From the NCBI RefSeq assembly GCF_016907515.1, contig NZ_JAFBBY010000001.1, positions 3,906,001 through 3,970,000 of the forward strand: a stretch of 64,000 bases of DNA, read 5' to 3'. The notes below the pieces were generated by a model. It searched no databases. It was not told the origin of the DNA and was given only the letters and a program-made list of their open reading frames with translations. Each line of letters starts with the position of its first letter. Position 1 is the first letter of the stretch. Positions 34,394 through 43,086 of the stretch are shown here, in pieces. This DNA is from Nocardioides nitrophenolicus. GTDB taxonomy: Bacteria; Actinomycetota; Actinomycetes; Propionibacteriales; Nocardioidaceae. Both the position numbers and the translations under genes were made by a program.

Positions 34394-35752
34394 TCAGCCG
34401 ACCACCGGCACGTTGGCCAGCGCCTCGCTGAGCGCCTCGTCCGACAGCGGGTCGTCCTCGAGGCGGCCGCTGAGGAAGCTCTCGTACGCGCCGAGCTCGA
34501 GCAGCCCGTGACCCGACAGGCCGACCACGATCACCGGCGAGGTCCCGGCCTCGGTCGCCGCGAGCGCCTCGCGGCGCGCCTGGGCGAGGGCGTGGGACGA
34601 CTCGGGCGCCGGGACGATGCCCTGGGTGCGGGCGAACTCGACGCCCGCCTCGAAGCACTCGCTCTGGTGCAGGGCGGTCGCCTCGATCAGGCCCTCGTGG
34701 ACGGTGTGGGAGACCAGCGGCGCCATGCCGTGGTAGCGCAGCCCGCCGGCGTGGATGGTCGAGGGCACGAAGTCGTGGCCCAGGGTGTGCATCTTCATCA
34801 GCGGCGTGAGGCCGGCGGTGTCGCCGAAGTCGTAGCGGTACTCCCCGCGGGTCAGCGTCGGGCACGAGCTCGGCTCGACGGCGAGGATCCGGGGCGACTG
34901 GTTGCCGGCGAGCTTCTCGCGCAGGAACGGGAACGCCAGGCCGGCGAAGTTCGAGCCGCCGCCCGCGCAGCCGAGGACCAGGTCGGCGCCCGACTCGCCG
35001 GCCTTGGCCAGCTGGAGCAGCGCCTCCTCGCCGATCACCGTCTGGTGGAGCAGCACGTGGTTGAGCACCGAGCCCAGCGCGTACTTCGCCTCCGGGTCCT
35101 GCGCCGCCACCTCGACCGCCTCGGAGATCGCGATGCCGAGCGAGCCAGGGTGCTCCTCGGCGAACGCCTTGCCCGACTCGGTCAGCCGGCTCGGCGAGCG
35201 GTGCACCTTGCCGCCGAAGACCTCGATCAGGGTGCGGCGCTGCGGCTTGGTGTCGTACGACGCCCCGACCTGCCACACCTCGCAGGTCACCCCGAACAGG
35301 GCGCTGGCGTAGGACAGGGCGGTGCCCCACTGGCCGGCGCCGGTCTCGGTGGTGAGCCGGGTGATCCCGTTGAGCTTGTTGTAGTAGACCTGCGGCACGG
35401 CCGTGTTGACCTTGTGGGATCCGGCCGGCGAGACGCCCTCGTACTTGTAGTAGATCCGGGCGCTGGTGCCGAGCTTCTGCTCCCAGCGGCGGGCGCGGTA
35501 GAGCGGGCTGGGGCGGTACTGCCGGTAGACGTCGAGCACCGGCTCCGGGATGTCGACGTACCGCTCGGCGGTGACCTCCTGCGCGATCAGCTCCGGCGGG
35601 AACAGCGGCGCCAGGTCGTCGGGCCCGACCGGCTGGTGGGTGCCGGGGTGCAGCGGCGGCGGAGGAGGAGTCGGCAGGTCGGCGACGATGTTGTACCAGC
35701 GGGTCGGCTGCTCGTGCGGCTCGAGGGTGTACATCACCTGGTCGTCGCTCAT
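34394..35752 (-). CDS. tryptophan synthase beta-like protein TrpB2
   Basis: 452 residues. PLP enzyme with Lys114 in SPAGSHKVNTA and GCAGGGSNFAG. N-terminal extension and the YRPSPLYRARRWEQ region put it in the TrpB2 class (longer than TrpB1). TrpB2 can make Trp from indole and serine without TrpA or use phosphoserine; the role here is inference. Divergent from chorismate mutase across a structured region. ATG at 35752 matches family N-termini. Confidence 0.9.
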   Translation of the reverse strand: MSDDQVMYTLEPHEQPTRWYNIVADLPTPPPPPLHPGTHQPVGPDDLAPLFPPELIAQEVTAERYVDIPEPVLDVYRQYRPSPLYRARRWEQKLGTSARIYYKYEGVSPAGSHKVNTAVPQVYYNKLNGITRLTTETGAGQWGTALSYASALFGVTCEVWQVGASYDTKPQRRTLIEVFGGKVHRSPSRLTESGKAFAEEHPGSLGIAISEAVEVAAQDPEAKYALGSVLNHVLLHQTVIGEEALLQLAKAGESGADLVLGCAGGGSNFAGLAFPFLREKLAGNQSPRILAVEPSSCPTLTRGEYRYDFGDTAGLTPLMKMHTLGHDFVPSTIHAGGLRYHGMAPLVSHTVHEGLIEATALHQSECFEAGVEFARTQGIVPAPESSHALAQARREALAATEAGTSPVIVVGLSGHGLLELGAYESFLSGRLEDDPLSDEALSEALANVPVVG

Positions 35753-35827
35753 GGGGCGTCCTCTCGGGTCGGGTCTTTGGACCTCGGATCCTAGGCCTCG
35801 GGGCTCGGGCTGCCCGGTCGTCCACGC

Positions 35828-35942
35828 CGCTGTAACACGCTGTCCACCCGTCTGCCTGTCGCTTGTCAGCGCGAACCGGCCCCAATCGGGGCCTTTGTTG
35901 CGGACAACCGCCGGGAAGTCGTGTGGACAGCGTGTTACAGCG
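35828..35942. promoter_or_regulatory. 20-bp inverted repeat with a terminator inside, between trpB2 and chorismate mutase
   Basis: CGCTGTAACACGCTGTCCAC (35828-35847) and its perfect complement (35923-35942) are 75 nt apart. Between them is GGCCCC-AATC-GGGGCC (35878-35893) followed by TTTGTTG, an intrinsic-terminator shape on the plus strand. Could be paired operators of one regulator looping DNA, or a transcript structure. Confidence 0.7.
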
Positions 35943-36007
35943 CCGCCGCCGGCGCCGCCCGTGGGACGGCGACCTCGAACGACGCGAGGTAGGGCAGGAT
36001 TCGGGGT

Positions 36008-36310
36008 GTGAGTGCAGACGACGCCCGGGCCGAGCTCCACCGACTGCGGTCGAGCATCGACAACCTCGACGCCGCCCTCGTGCACCTGCTGGCCGAGCGG
36101 TTCAAGTGCACCGAGGCGGTCGGCCGCCTCAAGGCGCGCGCCGCCATGCCGCCCGCCGATCCCGCCCGTGAGGCGGTGCAGATCGCGCGGCTGCGGTCGA
36201 TGGCGGAGAGCTCGGGGCTGGACCCGCACTTCGCGGAGAAGATCCTCAACGTGATCATCGCCGAGGTCATCCGCAACCACGAGCAGTTCGCTGAGGCGAA
36301 CGAGGGCTGA
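36008..36310 (+). CDS. chorismate mutase, AroQ type
   Basis: 100 residues. Converts chorismate to prephenate for Phe/Tyr. AroQ helical fold: ELHRLRSSIDNLDAALVHLLAERFKCTEAVGRLK with catalytic Arg/Lys, and AREAVQIARLRSMAE, NVIIAEVIRNHEQ. GTG start 7 nt after CAGGAT, likely leaderless. The 3' end overlaps the convergent pcaD-like gene by 44 bp. Next to trpB2, an aromatic amino acid pairing. Confidence 0.93.
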   Translation: MSADDARAELHRLRSSIDNLDAALVHLLAERFKCTEAVGRLKARAAMPPADPAREAVQIARLRSMAESSGLDPHFAEKILNVIIAEVIRNHEQFAEANEG

Positions 36311-37079
36311 GGCCCTCGGCGAGCAGCGCGGCGACCTCCTCCGGAGCCTCGTACGGCGCCAGGTGGCCGACGCCGGCCAGCACCTCCACCCGCCCGTCAG
36401 GTACGCCGGCGGCCAACGCCTCCAGGGCCGCCGGCGGCGTCGCGACGTCGTCGGCGCCGGCGACCGCGAGCAGGGGAACGCTCACGGTGCCGAGCCGCGA
36501 GCGTACGTCGAAGCCGGCGAGCGCCTCGCAGACCCGGGCATAGCTCTCCGGGTCCACCGCGGCCAGGTCGGCGGCGGCGGCCGCGCGGCGTGGGTCCGCC
36601 TCGCCGACCCGGGAGCCGAACCAGCGGGCGGGGGAGGAGGCGACCATCGGGTCCATGCCCGAGGCGCGGACCAGGGCGGCCCGCTCGGGCCAGGTGGACC
36701 AGGTGCCGAAGGCGGCCTCGCTGCACAGCACCGCCAGCGACGTCACGCGCAGCGGGTGGTCGAGCGCGAGCTGGAGCCCGACGGCGCCGCCGACCGAGTC
36801 GCCGGCGTACGCGAAGGCGACATCGCGGCCGGCCGCGTCGGAGACCGCGGCCAGCACCGCCGCCGCCAGCCCGGCCATCGAGAAGCCGGGGGTGAGCCGG
36901 TCGACCGCCGGGCTGGCGCCGTGGCCGGGCAGGTCCCAGCCGAGGACGTTCCAGCCGGGCAGCGCGGAGGCGACCGGCCCCCAGAGCCGGTCGACCGTCG
37001 TACCGAGGGAGGGGCCGACGACGAGCAGGGGCCGTCCCGGCTGGCCGGCCAGGTGGCGGACCGCGATCGAGGGCAGCAT
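36267..37079 (-). CDS. alpha/beta hydrolase, 3-oxoadipate enol-lactonase (PcaD/CatD)-like
   Basis: 270 residues. Nucleophile Ser95 in AYAGDSVGGAVG, acid in VAGADDVATPP, His in GVGHLAPYEAPEE. Position after catC makes it the likely enol-lactonase that yields 3-oxoadipate. The ATG overlaps the catC stop (TGATG). C-terminus overlaps chorismate mutase on the other strand. Confidence 0.85.
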   Translation of the reverse strand: MLPSIAVRHLAGQPGRPLLVVGPSLGTTVDRLWGPVASALPGWNVLGWDLPGHGASPAVDRLTPGFSMAGLAAAVLAAVSDAAGRDVAFAYAGDSVGGAVGLQLALDHPLRVTSLAVLCSEAAFGTWSTWPERAALVRASGMDPMVASSPARWFGSRVGEADPRRAAAAADLAAVDPESYARVCEALAGFDVRSRLGTVSVPLLAVAGADDVATPPAALEALAAGVPDGRVEVLAGVGHLAPYEAPEEVAALLAEGLSPRSPQRTARGCG

Positions 37080-37354
37080 CAGATCGCCGACGGGTGCTCG
37101 GTCAGTGGCGTGACCTCGATCCGCATGAAGGGGAACAGCGGCAGGTTCGACAGGATCTCGTGCAGGCGGGCGTTCGACCCGACGTCGAAGATGCTGATGT
37201 TGGAGTACAGCCCGACGATGCGCCAGATGTGCGCCCACTCGCCGCCGCGCTGGAGCTCCTGGGAGTACGCCCGCTCCCGCGCGACCACGGCCTCCCTCTC
37301 GGCAGGGTCGAGGTCGCGCGGGATGTCGACGTCCATCCGGACACAGAAGAGCAT
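37079..37354 (-). CDS. catC: muconolactone delta-isomerase
   Basis: 91 residues, the standard length. Isomerises muconolactone to 3-oxoadipate enol-lactone. MLFCVRMDVDIPRDLDPAEREAVVARERAYSQELQRGGEWAHIWRIVG carries the conserved Glu/Arg and W-R motif, and PLFPFMRIEVTPL closes the ferredoxin-like fold. One-base overlaps with catA and the lactonase gene. Confidence 0.96.
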   Translation of the reverse strand: MLFCVRMDVDIPRDLDPAEREAVVARERAYSQELQRGGEWAHIWRIVGLYSNISIFDVGSNARLHEILSNLPLFPFMRIEVTPLTEHPSAI

Positions 37355-38205
37355 CAGCGCACCGGGTCGAGCACGAAGCCGTAGTCGACGGTGACCGAGC
37401 CGTCGGCCTGCGGCTTCGGGTCCAGCAGCAGCTCCGGCTTCACGGCCGAGGCGATGTCGTCGTCGTTGTGCTCGTCGCCGGGGAAGTAGAGCTGGGCGGT
37501 GAGCAGCTCGTGACCGGGCGCCGACACCTTCACGTGCAGGTGGGCGGGGCGCCAGGCGTGCCAGCCGGCGGCGGCGATCAGCTTGCCGCAGGAGCCGTCG
37601 GTCGGGATCTGGTACGGCGCCGGCTGGATCGTGTGGATCTCGAAGCCGCCGTCGGCGTCGGTGCGGAAGTTGCCGCGCAGGTTCCACTCCGGGATGCCGG
37701 GCGCGAACTGCGAGTAGAAGCCGTCGGCGTCGGCGTGCCACAGCTCGACGAGCGCGCCCTCGAGGACGGTGCCGTCGGTGGAGGTGACCGTGCCGGTCCA
37801 CAGCAGCGGGGTGCCGGACTCGCCCTCGCGCATGTCGATGGTGCCCTTGCTGCCGTGCTCGGGCGCGCCCGGGACGTAGTAGGGGCCCTCGATCGAGCCC
37901 TTGTTGCCCTCGCGGTGCGCGGTGTTGACGTCCTCGACGACGTGCTCGAGCCACACGTCGAGGAACAGCGGCCACTCGCCGTCCTCGCCGACGCTGATCA
38001 TCCACGCCTTGAGCGCGTTGAACTCGTCGTAGGTGACCTTCTCGTCGCGGACGGTCTGGTAGACGGCGTCGAGCACCCGCCGCGCGAGCCGGTCGACCCG
38101 CTCGGGCGGGGTGTCCTTGACCGCCGCGTAGGGCGACTTGTCGGAGTGGAAGCGCTCGGTGGCGCTGGCGCCGGATGCGGCGGCGGTGGCGACCTCGGTG
38201 GTCAT
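37354..38205 (-). CDS. catA: catechol 1,2-dioxygenase
   Basis: 283 residues. Intradiol cleavage of catechol to cis,cis-muconate. Fe(III) ligands Tyr164 (DGFYSQF), Tyr198 (PAPYQIP), His222 and His224 (PAHLHVK); EGPYYVPGAP and ELWHADADG are conserved. A helical N-terminal dimerisation segment is present. Stop overlaps catC start. Confidence 0.95.
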   Translation of the reverse strand: MTTEVATAAASGASATERFHSDKSPYAAVKDTPPERVDRLARRVLDAVYQTVRDEKVTYDEFNALKAWMISVGEDGEWPLFLDVWLEHVVEDVNTAHREGNKGSIEGPYYVPGAPEHGSKGTIDMREGESGTPLLWTGTVTSTDGTVLEGALVELWHADADGFYSQFAPGIPEWNLRGNFRTDADGGFEIHTIQPAPYQIPTDGSCGKLIAAAGWHAWRPAHLHVKVSAPGHELLTAQLYFPGDEHNDDDIASAVKPELLLDPKPQADGSVTVDYGFVLDPVR

Positions 38206-38237
38206 GGCGGTGTCCTCTCGGGTTGGGGTGGTGCGGT

Positions 38238-39341
38238 TCAGATGTCGGTGCGGTAGCGACGGAGCTTGTCGTCGTCGATCTCGACGCCGAGCCCGGCGCC
38301 GGGGCGCAGGGCGAGCTCGCCGTTCTCGATGCGGAGCGGCTCGGTGAGCAGGTCGTCGCTCATGTCGAGGAAGTTGGACAGCTCGCCGGCGTGCAGGCTG
38401 CTGCGTTGGTGGGCGGCGCCGAACGCGACGGAGCAGATCGAGCCGAGCTGGCCGTCGATCTGGTTGCCCATGACCACCTCGAGGCCGAGCCCCTCGGCGA
38501 GGTGGAGCACCCGCTGCGAGCCGGTGAACCCGGTGCGGGCGGTCTTGATGGAGAGCGCGGTGGCCGCGCCGCCGAGGACCTCGCGGGTCACCTCGGCCGG
38601 CGTGGTCGCGGACTCGTCGGCGATGAACGGGACGTCGAGCTGCTGCACCAGCCAGCGCCGCCCGAGGACGTCGTCGGCCGGGCTGAGCTCCTCGGCGAAG
38701 GCCAGGTCGAGGTCGGCCATCTGCCGCATCGCCCGCGCGGACTCCGAGGCGGTCCAGCCGCGGTTGCCGTCGACGTACAGCACGACGTCGGGGCCCAGGC
38801 CCTCGCGCAGCGCGCGGACGACGGCCACGTCGAGGGCTGCGGGACGCCGGCCGACCTTGACCTTGAAGGTGGTGATGCCGTGGACCTCGCGCATCCGCTC
38901 GGCCTCCTCGACCATCGCGGCCGGCTGGTCGAAGCCGAGCATGTGGGAGACCCGCATCCGGTCGGTGTAGCCGCCGAGCAGCTCGGACACCGGCAGCCCG
39001 AGGGTGCGGCCGAGCGCGTCCCACACGGCCATGTCGATCGCGGCCTTCGCGGTCGGGTTGCCGACCGTTCGGCCCATCAGTGCGGCCATCTGCTCGCGGT
39101 CGGTGAGCGCGAGGCCGACGACCTGCGGCGCGAAGATGGTCTCGATCACCGCGAGGATGCCGCGCTGCGTCTCGCCGTACGTGAACGGACGCGGCGGCGC
39201 CTCGGCGACCCCGACCACCCCGTCGTCGGTGTGGACGCGGACCAGCACGTGGTCGGCCACGTGCACCTCGCCGCTCGCGAACTTCAGCGGCTTGACGTAG
39301 GGGATCCGGAAGGGGATCGCCTCGATCGCGGTGATCTTCAT
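38238..39341 (-). CDS. catB: muconate cycloisomerase
   Basis: 367 residues, enolase superfamily. Converts cis,cis-muconate to muconolactone. KVK motif (Lys160, Lys162), metal ligands Asp191, Glu217 and Asp242, and Lys266 in SIKTARTG. The lid motif GNPTAKAAIDMAVWDALG is conserved. Chloromuconate use cannot be excluded. 33 bp before catA; LysR start region 9 bp upstream. Confidence 0.94.
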   Translation of the reverse strand: MKITAIEAIPFRIPYVKPLKFASGEVHVADHVLVRVHTDDGVVGVAEAPPRPFTYGETQRGILAVIETIFAPQVVGLALTDREQMAALMGRTVGNPTAKAAIDMAVWDALGRTLGLPVSELLGGYTDRMRVSHMLGFDQPAAMVEEAERMREVHGITTFKVKVGRRPAALDVAVVRALREGLGPDVVLYVDGNRGWTASESARAMRQMADLDLAFAEELSPADDVLGRRWLVQQLDVPFIADESATTPAEVTREVLGGAATALSIKTARTGFTGSQRVLHLAEGLGLEVVMGNQIDGQLGSICSVAFGAAHQRSSLHAGELSNFLDMSDDLLTEPLRIENGELALRPGAGLGVEIDDDKLRRYRTDI

Positions 39342-39349
39342 GGGAGTCC

Positions 39350-40261
39350 TCAGGGGGCGGGGAGCGGGGTCGGGGCGGCGGAGAAGAACCCGTCGCGGTC
39401 GAGTACGTCGAGCGCGCCGGCCACCAGGGCCGAGGGGTCGTCGGCCCGCCAGGCGAGGGAGAGGTCGATGGTCGTGGCATCCGCGACGTCCCGGAACACC
39501 ACGCCCTGCAGCTGCATGCTGCGCACCGACTCGGGCACCAGCGCCACGCCGAGCTGGGCGGCCACGAGCGCGAGCAGCGCGGCCGTGCCGGGCGCGCGGT
39601 GGGTGATGGTGGGGGAGAAGCCCGCGCGCAGGCAGCTCGACACCATCGCCTCGTTGACCGCGGAGCGGGTGTCGGCGTACGCCACGAACTCGTCGGCGGA
39701 GACGTCGACGACCTCGAGCGCGGGCTCGGCCGCCAGCCGGTGGTCGGCGGGCAGGGCGAGCACGAGCGGCTCCTGCAGCAGACTGCGGGTCTCGATGCCG
39801 CGCTCGGCGACCGGCCCGCGCAGCACGCCGAGGTCGAGGCGGCCATCGACCAGCCGCTCGACCTGGCCGGGGGTGAGCAGGTCGGCCTGCACCTCGAGTG
39901 CGACGCCCGGCAGCGAGGCGCGGACGATCCGGGAGAGCCGGGCCAGCTGGGTGAACGCACTGGTGCCGGTGAACCCGACCCGGAGCAGGCCGCGGCTGCC
40001 CTCGGCGATGCTGCGGGTGCCGACCACGCAGGCGTCCAGGTCGCCGAGGATCCGGCGTACCTCGCGATGGAAGAACTCTCCGGCCGGCGTCAGGCTGACC
40101 TGGCGGGTGGTGCGGGCGAGGAGGAGCACGTCGAGCTCGGCCTCGAGCCGCCGCACGGCCTGGGAGAGGGCGGGCTGGGCGAGGTGGAGGCGCTCGGCGG
40201 CCTGGCCGAAGTGACAGGTCTCGGCGACGGCGTCGAAGTAGCGCAGCTGCTTGAGATCCAT
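39350..40261 (-). CDS. LysR-family regulator of the cat operon
   Basis: 303 residues. N-terminal helix-turn-helix (LKQLRYFDAVAETCHFGQAAERLHLAQPALSQAVRRLE), then a substrate-binding domain. First gene of a minus-strand operon with catBAC, likely sensing cis,cis-muconate, as CatR/CatM proteins do. The upstream dyad at 40372-40402 is a candidate binding site. Confidence 0.9.
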   Translation of the reverse strand: MDLKQLRYFDAVAETCHFGQAAERLHLAQPALSQAVRRLEAELDVLLLARTTRQVSLTPAGEFFHREVRRILGDLDACVVGTRSIAEGSRGLLRVGFTGTSAFTQLARLSRIVRASLPGVALEVQADLLTPGQVERLVDGRLDLGVLRGPVAERGIETRSLLQEPLVLALPADHRLAAEPALEVVDVSADEFVAYADTRSAVNEAMVSSCLRAGFSPTITHRAPGTAALLALVAAQLGVALVPESVRSMQLQGVVFRDVADATTIDLSLAWRADDPSALVAGALDVLDRDGFFSAAPTPLPAP

Positions 40262-40371
40262 GGGTCACCTCCTCCGGTCGGCCGGCCCGGTGACGACGCG
40301 GGTGTGGTGGTCGTCACGCGGTCCCATCACGCTAGATCGGAGTGATCCAGAAGCACAAAGACGAATAATCA

Positions 40372-40402
40372 GCGCATTCATAACCTCATGTTATTAATGC
40401 GC
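40372..40402. promoter_or_regulatory. AT-rich dyad upstream of the LysR-cat operon
   Basis: GCGCATTCATAA (40372-40383) and TTATTAATGCGC (40391-40402) form 12-bp arms with one mismatch around a 7-bp centre. It lies 110 bp upstream of the regulator start, the proper place for a LysR site. The remaining gap (40262-40419) shows no gene. Confidence 0.55.
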
Positions 40403-40419
40403 GGACCGTTCGCGCCTGC

Positions 40420-40773
40420 TCAACCGAAGGCGAGCCCGAGGCCCACCGCGGTCGGCAGCAGTCCGACCAGCAGCCACGGGCTCAGTGGGGAGCGGCGGTG
40501 GATCGCGCGCCCGGCGGCCACCGCCAGGACGCCGAACGCGCCCGCGATGACGTTGAGCCCGACGCGCGCCGTCGTCGCCGACTCCGGGACCTCGAGTGCG
40601 GCGACCACCAGTCCGGCGGCGAGATGGGCGATCGTGAACACCGCCAGCGTCGACATCACCCAGCGCTGCACGTTGGTCAGCGCGTGGTCGTCGACCGGCC
40701 GGACGGGGTGGGCCGGGTCCATCAGGTGTCGGCGGCGACGGGGTGCGGCGTCCGTTCTCGTGTCGGTGGTCAT
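40420..40773 (-). CDS. small integral membrane protein, unknown function
   Basis: 117 residues. Basic N-terminus (PRRRRHLMDP) and three hydrophobic helices (about 37-60, 70-92, 97-117). ATG lies 2 nt after the sulfurtransferase stop, so co-transcribed. No family recognised with certainty; small membrane proteins next to rhodanese genes are common in actinobacteria. Confidence 0.75.
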   Translation of the reverse strand: MTTDTRTDAAPRRRRHLMDPAHPVRPVDDHALTNVQRWVMSTLAVFTIAHLAAGLVVAALEVPESATTARVGLNVIAGAFGVLAVAAGRAIHRRSPLSPWLLVGLLPTAVGLGLAFG

Positions 40774-40775
40774 CG

Positions 40776-41606
40776 TCAGACCTCCACCGGGGCGCCGATC
40801 AGCGAGCCGTACTCCACCCACGAGCCGTCGTAGTTGCGGACGTCGGGCAGGTCGAGCAGCTCGTGCAGCACGAACCAGGTGTGCGCGCTGCGCTCGCCCA
40901 CTCGGCAGTAGACCGTGACCGGGCTGTCGTCGAGGGCGAGCCCGGCGGCGCCGTACAGGGCCCGGAGCTCGTCGTCGCCGCGGAAGCTGCCGTCCTCGGC
41001 GGCCGCCTGCGACCAGGGCACGTTGACCGCCGTCGGCACGTGGCCGGGGACCTGCGGCTGCTCCTGCGGGAACTGCGCCGGTGCGAGGATCTCGCCGCTG
41101 AACTCCGCGGGGGAGCGGACGTCGACGATCTCGCGTGCGCCGATCGCCGCGATCACGTCGTCGCGGAAGGCGCGCAGCGTCGGGTCCGCCGGACCGGCGG
41201 TGTACGTCGACTCGGCGCGGTGGGTGACGACGTCGTCGAGCGGGCGCCCCTCGAGCTCCCACTTCTTGCGGCCGCCGTCGAGCAGGCGGACGTCCGCGTG
41301 GCCGTAGAGCTTGAAGACCCAGTACGCGTAGGCCGCGAACCAGTTGTTGTCGCCGCCGTAGAGGACGACGGTGTCGGCGTTGCTGACGCCGTGGCGGCTG
41401 AGCAGCGCGGCGAAGGCGGACTGGTCGACCACGTCGCGCCGGGGGACCTGGCGCAGGTCGGTCGACCAGTCGAGGCTGGTCGAGCCCGGGACGTGGCTGG
41501 TGCCGTGGAGGGCGGCGTTCTCATCGACCTCGATCACGACGACGCCCGGGGCGCCGAGGCGCTCCTCGAGCCAGTCGCCGTCGACGAGGACATCGGTGCG
41601 GGCCAT
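40776..41606 (-). CDS. thiosulfate/3-mercaptopyruvate sulfurtransferase (tandem rhodanese)
   Basis: 276 residues. Two rhodanese domains: an inactive N-terminal one and a C-terminal one with Cys234 in VYCRVGERS, the CRxGxR loop typical of thiosulfate sulfurtransferases (SseA/CysA type). Transfers sulfane sulfur to cyanide or thiols. Divergent from a Cys-containing MarR with a 44-bp dyad between, suggesting control by reactive sulfur or oxidants. Confidence 0.93.
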   Translation of the reverse strand: MARTDVLVDGDWLEERLGAPGVVVIEVDENAALHGTSHVPGSTSLDWSTDLRQVPRRDVVDQSAFAALLSRHGVSNADTVVLYGGDNNWFAAYAYWVFKLYGHADVRLLDGGRKKWELEGRPLDDVVTHRAESTYTAGPADPTLRAFRDDVIAAIGAREIVDVRSPAEFSGEILAPAQFPQEQPQVPGHVPTAVNVPWSQAAAEDGSFRGDDELRALYGAAGLALDDSPVTVYCRVGERSAHTWFVLHELLDLPDVRNYDGSWVEYGSLIGAPVEV

Positions 41607-41625
41607 GGTGGTCTCCTGGTGAGTA

Positions 41626-41669
41626 GTTTGCGTGGCAATAGTTTGTACACCAACTATTGCTACGCTAAC
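41626..41669. promoter_or_regulatory. 44-bp MarR/OhrR-type operator
   Basis: Inner arms GCAATAGTT (41635-41643) and AACTATTGC (41652-41660) are perfect with 8-bp centre. The symmetry extends outwards to GTTTGCGT (41626) and ACGCTAAC (41669) for 18-bp arms with only two mismatches. It covers the -10 of the MarR gene (TACGCT, 41661-41666). Confidence 0.75.
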
Positions 41670-41672
41670 AAC

Positions 41673-42128
41673 ATGCCGGCCACCCCTGATTCCCGTCCGC
41701 GGCTCGAGAACCCGCTCGCGCTCGACCAGCAGGTCTGCTTCGCCCTGGCCATCGCGTCCCGCAATGTCATCGCGCTCTACCGACCCCTGCTCGAGCCCTT
41801 GGGCCTGACCCATCCCCAGTACCTGGTGATGCTGGCGCTGTGGGAGAGCGAGCCGCTGCGCGTCACCGAGCTCTCGCGGCTGCTCGACCTCGACCCGGGC
41901 ACGCTCTCGCCGTTGCTCAAGCGGCTGGAGGCGGCCGGCTACCTGCGGCGCGAGCGCGACCCGCGCGACGAGCGGGCGCTGGCCGTGGTGCTGACCGAGC
42001 GTGGCCGGGCGCTGCGCGACGACGCCGAGGCGATCCCGCCCGCGATCGTGGAGCGGCTCGGGCTGCCCATGGGCGAGCTGCTCGACCTGCACGCCCGGCT
42101 CACCGCCGTGATCGCCGCTACCCGCTGA
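41673..42128 (+). CDS. MarR/OhrR-type regulator with N-terminal Cys
   Basis: 151 residues. Winged helix THPQYLVMLALWESEPLRVTELSRLLDLDPGTLSPLLKRLEAAGYL with DERALAVVLTERG wing. Cys22 in DQQVCFALAIASR is where OhrR senses peroxides; here it may sense persulfide or oxidant because it faces a rhodanese gene. TACGCT ends 6 nt before the ATG. Overlaps the convergent LysR gene by 11 bp. Confidence 0.9.
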   Translation: MPATPDSRPRLENPLALDQQVCFALAIASRNVIALYRPLLEPLGLTHPQYLVMLALWESEPLRVTELSRLLDLDPGTLSPLLKRLEAAGYLRRERDPRDERALAVVLTERGRALRDDAEAIPPAIVERLGLPMGELLDLHARLTAVIAATR

Positions 42129-43014
42129 CCCGGATCAGGTCCCGCAGCACCGCCAGGGTGCGGTGCAGGTGCGGCTCGGTCCGCGCGGCGCGGTGGGCGA
42201 CGGCGAGCTCGACAGTCCGGGCCGGCCGCACGAGCGGGCGGAAGGCGACGCCGTCGAGGGTGAGGGCGCCGACCGGCTCGGGCACGACGGCCACCCCGAG
42301 GCCGCCGGCCACCAGGGTCACCAGGGTCGAGGTCTCGCCGACCTCGTGCCGGATCCGCGGGGTCAGCCCGGCGTCGGCGAACAGGCCGCGTACGACGTCG
42401 TACATCGCCGAGCGTCGGCCGGCGGAGTGCACGATCAGGTCGGACTCCGCGAGCTCGGCGACCCGGACCTGCTTGCGGGCGGCGAGCGGGTGGGAGGCGG
42501 GTACGGCGACCACGAGCCGCTCCTCGCGCAGCGGGGTCACCGCCAGGGTGGCGTCGTCGACCGGCGGGCGGAGCAGGGCGACGTCGATCGCACCGGTGCG
42601 CAGCGCCTCGACCTGGTCGGCGACCAGCATCTCGCCACGGAAGGCGAAGTCGATGCCGGGCAGCTCCTCGGCCAGCCGGCGCGAGAGGGCCGGGAGCAGG
42701 CTGTAGGTCGCCGAGCCGACGCAGCCGATGGCGAGCCGACCGACCGCGCCGGCCGCCACCCGGCGGGCCTCGTCGGCGGCGTCGTCGACCTCGGCGAGGA
42801 TCGCCCGCGCCCGGCTCAGGTAGGCGGATCCGGCCGCCGTGAGGTCGACGCGGCGGGTGGTGCGCACGAACAGCTGGACGCCGACCTCGGCCTCCAGGCG
42901 GCGGATCTGCTGGGAGAGTGGCGGCTGGGCCATGTGCAGCCGCTCGGCCGCGCGGCCGAAGTGGCGTTCCTCGGCGACGGTCACGAAGTACCTCAGGTGG
43001 CGCAGCAGGTCCAT
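42118..43014 (-). CDS. LysR-family regulator of beta-ketoadipate lower pathway
   Basis: 298 residues. HTH LRYFVTVAEERHFGRAAERLHMAQPPLSQQIRRLE and a periplasmic-binding-like effector domain. Divergent from the thiolase/CoA-transferase operon with 72 bp between, the classic LysR layout; effector could be 3-oxoadipate or muconate (inference). The intergenic region is AT-richer (TTCACAATAT). Confidence 0.9.
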   Translation of the reverse strand: MDLLRHLRYFVTVAEERHFGRAAERLHMAQPPLSQQIRRLEAEVGVQLFVRTTRRVDLTAAGSAYLSRARAILAEVDDAADEARRVAAGAVGRLAIGCVGSATYSLLPALSRRLAEELPGIDFAFRGEMLVADQVEALRTGAIDVALLRPPVDDATLAVTPLREERLVVAVPASHPLAARKQVRVAELAESDLIVHSAGRRSAMYDVVRGLFADAGLTPRIRHEVGETSTLVTLVAGGLGVAVVPEPVGALTLDGVAFRPLVRPARTVELAVAHRAARTEPHLHRTLAVLRDLIRVSG

Positions 43015-43086
43015 ATCTGTTTTCGTCTCAATCGTGTCGAATACTGATCCTTCACAATATCAACTTCGGCGCCTAGCGTCGGTGGG

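Noticed and set aside
35878..35899. T-box or trp attenuator for trpB2/chorismate mutase
   Set aside because: There is a terminator shape, but no T-box sequence, no antiterminator partner and no Trp-rich leader peptide.
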